From contig JAFUNS010000034.1 in NCBI GenBank assembly GCA_017472925.1, forward strand, positions 1 to 64,000: a stretch of DNA of 64,000 bases. Reading direction: 5' to 3'. This document shows positions 19,306 to 26,796 of this stretch, piece after piece. The notes under the pieces are model-generated. The model did no database searches and was not told the DNA's origin. It was given only the letters and a program-made list of their open reading frames with translations. Source of the DNA: Bacteroides sp. (lineage in GTDB: Bacteria > Bacteroidota > Bacteroidia > Bacteroidales > Bacteroidaceae). Every line of letters begins with the position of its first letter. The first letter of the stretch is position 1. The position numbers and the translations under genes were made by a program.

Positions 19306-19785
19306 ATGAAAAGTTGGATTTTTTTCTGTTTTTTTCTATTGTCAGCCCTTGTTGCAAAGGGACAGGAAGTGGAGATAAACCATACAACACAAAGTGATTC
19401 ATTGGCGTATGTTCAAGAAGATTCTATTTATACAAAAGTTGATAAAGAGCCGGAGTTTGTCGGAGGAATCAATATGTTCATGCGTTATTTGGCGGCTAAT
19501 TTGAAATATCCACATAAAGCTCAGAAAAAGAAAGCTGAAGGTAGGGTGTTGATTCGATTTATTGTAGAAAAAGATGGCAGTTTTACCAATATGCGGGTAA
19601 TACGTAAAGTCTCACCGGAATTAGACGAAGAAGCGTTACGGGTATTAAAAGAAATGCCAAACTGGAATCCGGGAATAAAGGATGGGAAGCCTGTAAGGGT
19701 AGAACATACGGTTCCTATTAAATTTAGGTTACATGAAGGAAAACCAAACAAGTACAATCCTTATTCCCGTAAAAGAAGATATTAG
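19306..19785 (+). CDS. TonB C-terminal-domain protein with a cleavable signal peptide
   Basis: Protein of 159 residues. The C-terminal domain (about 50-150) is a TonB-C fold: FVGGINMFMRYLAANLKYP, AEGRVLIRFIVEKDGSFTN, VSPELDEEALRVLKEMPNW and VPIKFRL. The N terminus (SWIFFCFFLLSALVAKG) looks like a cleaved signal peptide, and the Pro-rich periplasm-spanning linker of true TonB is absent. It therefore may not transduce energy on its own; a free periplasmic TonB-C module is an alternative. It sits after the SusCD terminator without a recognisable -7 box of its own, and converges on the HTCS gene. Confidence 0.8.
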   Translation: MKSWIFFCFFLLSALVAKGQEVEINHTTQSDSLAYVQEDSIYTKVDKEPEFVGGINMFMRYLAANLKYPHKAQKKKAEGRVLIRFIVEKDGSFTNMRVIRKVSPELDEEALRVLKEMPNWNPGIKDGKPVRVEHTVPIKFRLHEGKPNKYNPYSRKRRY

Positions 19786-19820
19786 AAATACGAACAAATT
19801 TTTATAGTCATTTATTAAGT

Positions 19821-19978
19821 TGAAGGGGCTGTGTCAAAATAGAAATTCCCTATCAATGTGTCATCCCGAGTATTGCGAAGGATCTGATTACATCTACTTT
19901 GTGTAAACAGATTTTTCGCTTCGCTCAAAATGACATGACATATGATGGTACTTCTTCTATTACGACACAGCTCCTTCA
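19821..19978 (+). mobile_element. MITE-like element with 22-bp terminal inverted repeats overlapping the HTCS 3' end
   Basis: The left end 19821-19842 (TGAAGGGGCTGTGTC...AATAG) and right end 19957-19978 are inverted repeats that differ at three positions. The GGGCTGTGTC end resembles the ends of some Bacteroidota insertion sequences (recalled, not searched). No transposase fits in the 158 bp. The inside holds an imperfect inverted repeat (TCATCCCGAG...CGCTCAAAATGAC) of the dispersed intergenic type also seen near 51440 and 61369. The right end supplies the stop codon and the last residues (EGAVS) of the HTCS. No target-site duplication is obvious. Confidence 0.5.
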
Positions 19979-22900
19979 TTTTTTTTCTTGTTGTATTCGG
20001 TAGGCGAAAGACCAATGTGCTTCTTGAAACACTTGCTGAAGTACTTGGGATCGCTGAATCCGCTCATGTAGGCGATGGAGGATACGTTGTATTCTCCCGT
20101 GTCCATGAGCTGTACGGCACGTTTGATGCGCATGGCTTGCAGGAAGTCTACGGGTGGGAGTCCGGTGATGGTCTTCAGTTTCTGGTAGAAGACAGTACGT
20201 CCCATACCTACCTCCTGTGCAAATTGTTCGATGGTGAAGTCGGCATTTTCTATATGCTTTTCGGCTACGGCTTTTACGGATTCCATGAATTGTTCGTCGA
20301 ACGGGGTTATCTGCAGTTGTTCCGGTTCCAGATAGTCTTTTTTCTCTGCCGGTGTTGCTGCATATTGTTCCATGTACCGCTGCTGGAGTTGTTTGCGTTG
20401 CTGTAAAAGCAAGCGGATGCGGGTTTTCAGGTAAGTGGAGCTGAATGGTTTGGTGATGTAATCGTCCACTCCTTGTTCCAATCCGTTGATGCGGTCGTCG
20501 AGTGATGATTTGGCCGAAAGCAGGATGATGGGGATGTGGCAGGTGTTCCGGTCTTCCTTGATGGCCTTTACCATGTCCAATCCGTCCATCACGGGCATCA
20601 TGATATCGCTGATGATGAAATCGGGCATGTGTTGTTGTGCCAGTTGCAGCCCTTCTTTTCCGTTGGTTGCTTCCCATACTTTATAATTCTCGGACAGGAT
20701 ATTTTTCAAGAATTCCCGCAGTTCCGTATTGTCTTCCACCACCAGTATGTTCAAGGCATCTTCTGGAGCTTGTAAGGTGGTTTCGTCTTTGTTTGGTTCA
20801 TCTGAAGTGATGTTCTTGTTGTCGTTCAGAATGAATTCCTTATAATCTATGTGATTGTAGTCGTCCTTATGTATGGGGAGTTGGATGATAAATTCACTTC
20901 CTTCTCCCAATTGGCTTTTTACTTGGATACTTCCCAAGTGGAGTTCTACCAGTTCTTTGGTCAAAGAGAGTCCGATACCCGATGAGGGTTGCAGGATGTT
21001 GTCTTTTACCAATGTTTCGAAGCGTTGGAAAAGCAGGGAGAGTTTTTCGGAGGAAATACCGGTTCCTGTGTCTTTTACTCCGATGGTAAGGTGTCGGTTG
21101 TCCGTTTGAAGTGACAAGATGATGGATTTTCCGTTTGGAGTATACTTGAAAGCATTTGAAATGAGATTCAACATGATTTTTTGGAACTTGTCGCGGTCAA
21201 TCCATGCATATAGTGCATCTTCGTCGGTTTGTAAGTCGAAATGAATGTGCTTTTCTTCCGCCATCAAACTGAAATTGTCCATCAGTTCGCGGATGAATCC
21301 GATAATCTCTGTATTCTCTAATAACAGTTTCATTTTTTGGTTTTCTATTTTGCGGAAGTCCAGAATCTGGTTGACCAGTTGAAGCATCCGTTCGGTATTG
21401 TTGTGCACCAGTTCCAGATGCTTACGGGCGTTGGGTGACAGTTTTTCGTGTTCCAGCACTTCGGATACGGGACTTGTGATGAGTGTGAGCGGAGTGCGCA
21501 GTTCGTGCGAGATGTCTGTAAAGAAACGGAGCTTGATGTGAGTGAGTTGTTTTTCGATGTTGATGCGATGGCGCAGGCGGTATATGACGAAAAAGACATA
21601 TACTGCTACGAGGGTAAACAGAATGGACAGGATTACATAGAACAATATGGCCCAATTGGTTTCCCAGAAGGTCGGTGTTACGTGAATGGGAAGACTCTTG
21701 ATGTTGTCGCTCCATACACCGTCGCTGTTGGTCGATTTTACTTGGAATTCATAGTTCCCCGGTGGCAGGTTGATATAACGTGCCTGACGGTTGTAGTCGG
21801 GACGGCTCCAGTCATCGTCCAGTCCTTTCAACCGATAGGAGTATTTGATGTTTGCGGGGTCGGCATAGTCCGGTGTTACAAAGTGTATGGCTATGTCGCG
21901 TTGTTCGGGGTCTAAGTATAGTTCCTTTATTTCGTCTACGTTCTGTTTATAGCCTTGTATATGTAGTTCTGTCAAGATAACGGGAGGTACATTTTCGTTC
22001 ATCTTTAGCAGGAAAGGGTCTATTTCCATATACCCTCCATTGGTCCCTAATATCAGTTTGTTGTTCCATCGGATGGGTTCTGTTTCGCAAAAATAGGCTT
22101 CCTGATGCAGATGTTTCTTCTGATAGTTTTCAAAAGAACTGTTTTTGGGGTCGAACCGTGCGAGTGAATTCTCGGCAATAATCCATAAATCCCCCTCTTC
22201 GTCTTGCATCATGGAGTATACCAGGTCGGAAGGTAATCCGTTGGTCTCTGTATAATGTTTGAAGTGGATACGGTCCGAGAGCAGGTTTTCACTTTCTACC
22301 TGGTTGACACCACCGGTAAAGGTCGATACATAAATTCCCCCGGAACTGTCCTGGAAGATGTTCATTACATCGTTGCTCTTTAAACTGGAATTGTCGTTGG
22401 GGCGATGTATATTGACACAAAATTCCATTTGTTTTATATCATCAAAATCGGAACGAACAATGAGTAGGCCGTTCTTGCTGCCAATAAACAGATGGTTGTC
22501 TATTTCTTTGATGGTACGTATCTTGTCAAATCTTCCGTATGGCATTTCAGGAGTATTCCGGTGGTGTAGGAAACGTGTTTTTGTGGAATGGGTTGTATCT
22601 AGTAAATTAAGCCCTCCTCCGTAGGAACCTATCCATATACGTTCCCGACTGTCCTGATAGATGGAATAGATACTGTTATTGCTCAAACTGTATACATTGT
22701 TCGGTTCGTGGGTGTATGCCTTGATGTGGTATTTGCCTTTGCCGTTTGGAGTGAGGCAGAACAGACCGTCTTTCTTGGTTCCCATCCAGATGTTGCCGTT
22801 ATCTTCCTGCATGAAACAATACACATTGCAGTTGAATGAAATGGGGGAGCGGGAAATGTTTCCATCCGGTGACAGATAGCCGATGAGGGTTTTGTCTGCC

Positions 22901-24261
22901 GAATAGATCCGTACATAACCTTTTTTGGTGGCTACCCAAAGACGGTTTTCCTGGTCTTTCAAGAATGCTCGGGTTTCATATCCTTCGTCAATGGAGTGGA
23001 AACGGTTGGCATCGGGGTAGAACGATATTTTACTTATCTGGTGGCGGTCGGTAAACCACAGGTTGTTGTTCCCGTCGTAAAAGGGATTGTATATGATGGG
23101 TGCGTACGCTTTTTTGGTGTCGCCCGTATCTTTGTAGTAAGTCTTGAGCTGCTTGTCCTGTCGGTCGTAATAACAGAATCCACCTTGCTTAGGCACCATC
23201 CACAAGGTGTGTTGCTTGTCTTCAATAAACATCTTGGCATTCGACAACTCCGATGCAGGAATTCCTTGGTAAGGTGTCTGCAAACGTCTTGCTTCTCCCG
23301 TCTTGGGGTTGTAATGCAGAATGCCAGGTTCTTGGGTAAAGAACCATAGTTCGCCGAATGAGTCCTGATGGGTGTATTCAAAGCGTTTGGTGTATTTACT
23401 GAAATCAAGGTATTTGAATGATCGATGTTGTAGGTTGTATATTAAGATGCAGTCGTTGCTTCCGATGTACAATTCATTCTCGCTGTATTTATGTATCCAG
23501 TTGAAGATTGTATTGGGATAGGGTATGTCAATGAAGTGTACCTCTTGGGTTGCCTTGTTGTATTCGGCAAAAACTCCTTGGTCTGAAATTAGAAAGATGG
23601 ATTGGTTTACTTCAATCATGTGGTTGAAGGGTTGGGCTGTACTCTTGATGTCCCCGCTTCCTACGATGTGTATTCCTTGAGGGGTAAATATCCATTCATT
23701 TCCTTCTGAATCTTGTTGGATGTTCAAGACGGATGCATCCGGCAGGTTTTTCTGTTGAGGCGAATATTCTTCGGCCTCCAATTCTTCATTGATGCGCAGT
23801 GCTCCGTTTTGGCATACTATCCAGGTTATTCCGTTGGAGAAGGCATAGATTCTTTTGGCATTATATGTCTTCCCGTTTTTTGTTTCTATGGTTTGTAGAA
23901 TGTTGGTAAATGTTTCTTTTTGGGAATCGAACAGATAAATGTGGTTGTCATCGGTCTGGCACCATATATAGTTCCCTTTCCCTATGTGGCAGGCATAGAA
24001 GCGGTTACTCGATATGAAACTTTCATCTTGGGGGGTAATGCGGTATCGTTTGAATTCATATCCATCGTATTTACCCAAACCGTTCCAGGTGGCAAACCAG
24101 ATGAATCCTTTGTTGTCTTGTGTAATGTTGCTCACATTTCGTTGGGCCACTCCGTTATCGGACGAAAACTCTTGTATCTGGCATACGGATTGTGCCTGGA
24201 CAGGCAATGACAATATACAGATGGATAGGTATATAAGAATCTTGGAACAGATGGTTTTCAT
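19960..24261 (-). CDS. Hybrid two-component system regulator (HTCS) of PUL 1
   Basis: Protein of 1433 residues joining sensor, kinase, receiver and DNA-binding parts. Signal peptide (1-23, ending VQA); a periplasmic sensor of many Reg_prop blades (FIWFATWNGLGKYDGYEF and similar, about 30-760); Y_Y_Y domain (about 770-850); a membrane segment (WAILFYVILSILFTLVAVYV, about 868-893); HisKA with DISHELRTPLTLI (His near 917); HATPase (NAFKYTPNGK, GIGLSLTKEL); receiver with ISDIMMPVMDG (Asp near 1217) and ITKPF; and an AraC-type HTH (about 1330-1425). It probably senses a pectic oligosaccharide and activates the four units carrying the tandem box. Its last residues come from a MITE-like element, beyond the HTH fold, so function is probably kept. 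Confidence 0.94.
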   Translation of the reverse strand: MKTICSKILIYLSICILSLPVQAQSVCQIQEFSSDNGVAQRNVSNITQDNKGFIWFATWNGLGKYDGYEFKRYRITPQDESFISSNRFYACHIGKGNYIWCQTDDNHIYLFDSQKETFTNILQTIETKNGKTYNAKRIYAFSNGITWIVCQNGALRINEELEAEEYSPQQKNLPDASVLNIQQDSEGNEWIFTPQGIHIVGSGDIKSTAQPFNHMIEVNQSIFLISDQGVFAEYNKATQEVHFIDIPYPNTIFNWIHKYSENELYIGSNDCILIYNLQHRSFKYLDFSKYTKRFEYTHQDSFGELWFFTQEPGILHYNPKTGEARRLQTPYQGIPASELSNAKMFIEDKQHTLWMVPKQGGFCYYDRQDKQLKTYYKDTGDTKKAYAPIIYNPFYDGNNNLWFTDRHQISKISFYPDANRFHSIDEGYETRAFLKDQENRLWVATKKGYVRIYSADKTLIGYLSPDGNISRSPISFNCNVYCFMQEDNGNIWMGTKKDGLFCLTPNGKGKYHIKAYTHEPNNVYSLSNNSIYSIYQDSRERIWIGSYGGGLNLLDTTHSTKTRFLHHRNTPEMPYGRFDKIRTIKEIDNHLFIGSKNGLLIVRSDFDDIKQMEFCVNIHRPNDNSSLKSNDVMNIFQDSSGGIYVSTFTGGVNQVESENLLSDRIHFKHYTETNGLPSDLVYSMMQDEEGDLWIIAENSLARFDPKNSSFENYQKKHLHQEAYFCETEPIRWNNKLILGTNGGYMEIDPFLLKMNENVPPVILTELHIQGYKQNVDEIKELYLDPEQRDIAIHFVTPDYADPANIKYSYRLKGLDDDWSRPDYNRQARYINLPPGNYEFQVKSTNSDGVWSDNIKSLPIHVTPTFWETNWAILFYVILSILFTLVAVYVFFVIYRLRHRINIEKQLTHIKLRFFTDISHELRTPLTLITSPVSEVLEHEKLSPNARKHLELVHNNTERMLQLVNQILDFRKIENQKMKLLLENTEIIGFIRELMDNFSLMAEEKHIHFDLQTDEDALYAWIDRDKFQKIMLNLISNAFKYTPNGKSIILSLQTDNRHLTIGVKDTGTGISSEKLSLLFQRFETLVKDNILQPSSGIGLSLTKELVELHLGSIQVKSQLGEGSEFIIQLPIHKDDYNHIDYKEFILNDNKNITSDEPNKDETTLQAPEDALNILVVEDNTELREFLKNILSENYKVWEATNGKEGLQLAQQHMPDFIISDIMMPVMDGLDMVKAIKEDRNTCHIPIILLSAKSSLDDRINGLEQGVDDYITKPFSSTYLKTRIRLLLQQRKQLQQRYMEQYAATPAEKKDYLEPEQLQITPFDEQFMESVKAVAEKHIENADFTIEQFAQEVGMGRTVFYQKLKTITGLPPVDFLQAMRIKRAVQLMDTGEYNVSSIAYMSGFSDPKYFSKCFKKHIGLSPTEYNKKKNEGAVS

Positions 24262-24290
24262 GAGTAATTCAGTTGGTTTTTAATTTTCTC

Positions 24291-24298
24291 CAAAGATA
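24291..24298 (-). promoter_or_regulatory. -7 promoter box of the PUL 1 HTCS gene
   Basis: Minus-strand TATCTTTG (TAnnTTTG), 29 nt before the ATG at 24261. No tandem operator like that of the target genes was seen here, fitting constitutive low expression. Confidence 0.55.
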
Positions 24299-24411
24299 GT
24301 GAATATCAATGAGAAAAACTAACAATAAAGAGAGAATTATATATCCAAAATATAGCAATTGTATTGCAACGATAAGGATTTTACTTTTTTCTCTCCAATT
24401 TGTTTATAACA

Positions 24412-24481
24412 AAGTATCCTACATGCCTACATACCTACATACGGTATTGTAAATCAAACATATATATTATGTAGGATACTT
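24412..24481. repeat. 13-bp inverted repeat with CCTACAT heptamer series
   Basis: AAGTATCCTACAT (24412-24424) is perfectly inverted at 24469-24481 (ATGTAGGATACTT). The left arm is followed by two more CCTACAT/ACATAC steps, and past the right arm come two more TATCCTACAT copies (to about 24507). The 70-bp span is AT-rich in the middle. Confidence 0.7.
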
Positions 24482-24616
24482 CTAATTATCCTACATTATC
24501 CTACATAAATGCAAGAAATCGGCATTTTTTCAGGTAATATATACTGCCTTTATAACTCCTCCTATGGTTGTCCGTATTCGTCTGATTATGTTTTATCAGC
24601 CACTGCCAATTGGGTG

Positions 24617-24688
24617 GCAGAACTCTGCCAACTATGTTGCACAACTCTGCCAGCAATGTGGCACAAGTCTGCCAACCTGTTGGCAGAG
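24617..24688 (+). repeat. Three tandem 22-bp repeats
   Basis: Units 24617-24638, 24639-24660 and 24661-24682 each start GCA(G/C)AA(C/G)TCTGCCA; a fourth begins (GCAGAG) and stops. Units also contain TGCCA/TGGCA inversions, so hairpins are possible. There are no spacers, which rules out CRISPR. Confidence 0.75.
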
Positions 24689-24846
24689 CAGGCGGAAGTA
24701 TGAGTATTCATGGATAAGATGTAGTGTAGGAAATATGTCTGTGTAGAATCGACTTCTTCCATTTCATCAAATCAAGCTACAAATTTGTTTATCGGAAAAG
24801 TTTTTTGTTTCTTTGTATCATCATTCATCCGCTAATTGGAAAAGTT

Positions 24847-26439
24847 ATGAAATACCCTATCGGAATACAGAGTTTTGACCAGATTATCAACGATGGTTAT
24901 GTTTATGTAGACAAGACCGCTTTAATCCATAAGCTTGTTACGGAAGGAAAGATTTATTTTCTTAGTCGTCCGCGTCGCTTTGGAAAGAGTCTGTTGGTAT
25001 CTACACTCAAGAACTATTATTTGGGAAAGAAGGAACTGTTCAAGGGATTGGCTATTGATACATTAGAAAAAGATTGGTTGGAGTATCCGGTGTTTCATCT
25101 CGACTTCAACGGGAATGACTTTACCAAAGCGGGGACATTGGCGGAGAAAGTAGAAGGCACTATAGCTACTTGGGAGGCGCAATATGGGAAAGACCCGATA
25201 AAGGCAACGTTGGGTGACCGTTTTACTTATGTATTGGCACAAGCTCACAAGAAATACGGCCGTCGTGCCGTCGTACTCATTGACGAATACGACAAGCCAT
25301 TGCTCGATGTACTCGATACAGGACTGTCCTCCATGGTAGACGGTGAAATGCGGTTATTGGAAGACCAGCACCGAGAAATACTAAAAGGATTCTACTCCAT
25401 ATTCAAAGCGGCCGACGAGCATCTGCAATTCGTGCTGCTCACCGGTGTCACCAAGTTCTCGCAAGTAAGTGTATTCAGTGGGTTCAACCAACCGGCAGAC
25501 ATCAGCATGGATCCACGATACGAAGCACTCTGCGGCATCACTACCGAAGAGCTGTATCAATACTTCGACAAATCCATTGCTGAACTGGCAGACAGTTACG
25601 GATATTCCATAGAAGAGACCAAAGAATTGCTTAGATTACAATACGACGGTTATCACTTCGGTCGCAAACTGACGGACATTTACAATCCGTTCAGTCTCCT
25701 CAATGTATTTGCATCGCAGAACATACAGGATTATTGGTTCCGTAGCGGTACACCCACTTATCTGGTACGTCTACTCAAGCACAATAAAGAAAATCTGAAT
25801 GACTTGACCGGGAAGTATTACGACCCCAGTCAGTTTGTAGACTATAAGGCTGATATGGAAATGCCTCTTCCTATGATTTATCAAAGCGGTTATCTTACCA
25901 TCAAAGGATATAACATGCGACAGAACACTTTCTTGTTGGATTTTCCGAACAACGAAGTGAAAAAAGGATTTGTCACCATCGTAGCTAATGACTACTTACA
26001 TACCAAAACCGATGCCGGTAGTTGGGCTCGTGATATTGTCAATGCCTTGGAAGCCGGCGATACGGAAAAGTTCCGCAAACTGCTCACCTCCTTCTTAGCA
26101 GACATCCCTTACACCATGCGCCGCAAGGAAGACGAACGCGAGCGCGAACGCTATTTCCACTATACGTTCTACCTGCTGATGCGCATGATAAGTTGCTATA
26201 CTGTCTATACCGAAAAGCAACAGAGCGAAGGACGGGTAGATTGTATCGTAGAAACTCCCGACTACATCTACATTTTCGAGTTCAAATTAGACGGAACTGC
26301 CGATGAAGCTTTGGAGCAAATCGAAGAAAAGGGCTATGCCCGTCCCTACGAGGCGGACAATCGCCCATTATACAAAATTGGTGTCAGTTTCTCTTCTGAA
26401 ACGGGAACGGTGAGTGACTGGAAAGTGAACCCTACTTAA
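24847..26439 (+). CDS. AAA-ATPase-like / PD-(D/E)XK nuclease-like protein
   Basis: Protein of about 530 residues. ATG 24847 is chosen since the family opens MKYPIGIQSFDQIINDGYVY; an in-frame ATG 14 codons earlier has no family-like sequence. The AAA part has a Walker A-like LSRPRRFGKSLLVSTLKNYY and a Walker B-like RRAVVLIDEYDKPLLDV; a DUF1703-type PD-(D/E)XK domain near the C terminus shows EGRVDCIVETPDYIYIFEFK. This family is expanded in Bacteroidales, and its job is unknown. Mobile-element or defence links have been guessed, without proof here. It is a single gene between two PULs. Confidence 0.88.
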   Translation: MKYPIGIQSFDQIINDGYVYVDKTALIHKLVTEGKIYFLSRPRRFGKSLLVSTLKNYYLGKKELFKGLAIDTLEKDWLEYPVFHLDFNGNDFTKAGTLAEKVEGTIATWEAQYGKDPIKATLGDRFTYVLAQAHKKYGRRAVVLIDEYDKPLLDVLDTGLSSMVDGEMRLLEDQHREILKGFYSIFKAADEHLQFVLLTGVTKFSQVSVFSGFNQPADISMDPRYEALCGITTEELYQYFDKSIAELADSYGYSIEETKELLRLQYDGYHFGRKLTDIYNPFSLLNVFASQNIQDYWFRSGTPTYLVRLLKHNKENLNDLTGKYYDPSQFVDYKADMEMPLPMIYQSGYLTIKGYNMRQNTFLLDFPNNEVKKGFVTIVANDYLHTKTDAGSWARDIVNALEAGDTEKFRKLLTSFLADIPYTMRRKEDERERERYFHYTFYLLMRMISCYTVYTEKQQSEGRVDCIVETPDYIYIFEFKLDGTADEALEQIEEKGYARPYEADNRPLYKIGVSFSSETGTVSDWKVNPT

Positions 26440-26796
26440 TTATTTCTGATGGAGTTGCTTCAAGTATTCGCTGGGAGTGATGCCAAATTCTTGCTTGAAA
26501 CAATTCCTGAAGTATCCACTGTCACTGAAACCGCAGGCATAGGCTGTCTCGGAGATGTTATAGCCTTCATCTTTCATATATTTCAGGCTCTTTTGTAAAC
26601 GGTATTTCCGAATGAACTCATTGGCTGAAAGTCCCGTCAGTCCCTTGATCTTACGGTAAAGGGTCGAAGTTGTCATGTTCATCCTTTCGGTAAGGAAGGA
26701 TATGTTCAAATCCTTTTCTGTCAAGTTCTCGTCTACTATCTGGGTGAATCTTTTTATGAATTCGTTGTCTAACTTACTTATAGTCAGATTGTTACT
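26440..26796 (-). pseudogene. Detached AraC-type HTH domain of the frameshifted PUL 2 HTCS
   Basis: An open frame of 118 codons plus stop continues the upstream HTCS in another frame: SNNLTISKLDNEFIKRFTQI, then VDENLTEKDLNISFLTERMN and the two HTH motifs (TTSTLYRKIKGLTG; AYACGFSDSGYFRNCFKQEF). This is the usual end of an HTCS. There is no good start codon of its own; the first candidate is a TTG at 26724, inside the fold. Adding one G to the G7 run just upstream fuses it perfectly to the rest. It is therefore best read as the 3' exon-like remainder of a split gene. Confidence 0.85.

Larger units (their letters stand above)
24299..24846. other. Repeat-rich intergenic region between PUL 1 HTCS and the AAA-ATPase gene
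   Basis: About 550 bp without a convincing gene. It holds a perfect 13-bp inverted repeat, several CCTACAT heptamers, a short hairpin CTGCCA/TGGCAG at 24603-24620, three tandem 22-bp repeats, and near its right end a degenerate -7 box TTTCTTTG (24808-24815), 31 nt before the ATG at 24847. Two overlapping ORFs of about 60 codons run through the repeats but have no promoter and no protein-like composition. Confidence 0.6.

Noticed and set aside
24617..24688. Possible CRISPR array
   Set aside because: The 22-bp units are directly adjacent with no spacers, and no cas genes are in the window.
24509..24746. Two overlapping ORFs of about 60 codons in the spacer before the AAA gene
   Set aside because: They run through the 22-bp tandem repeats, have no -7 box or family-like sequence, and their composition follows the repeat.
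26440..26724. Independent small AraC-type regulator gene
   Set aside because: It has only a TTG start within the HTH fold, no promoter, and fits exactly as the missing end of the adjacent HTCS once one base is added.
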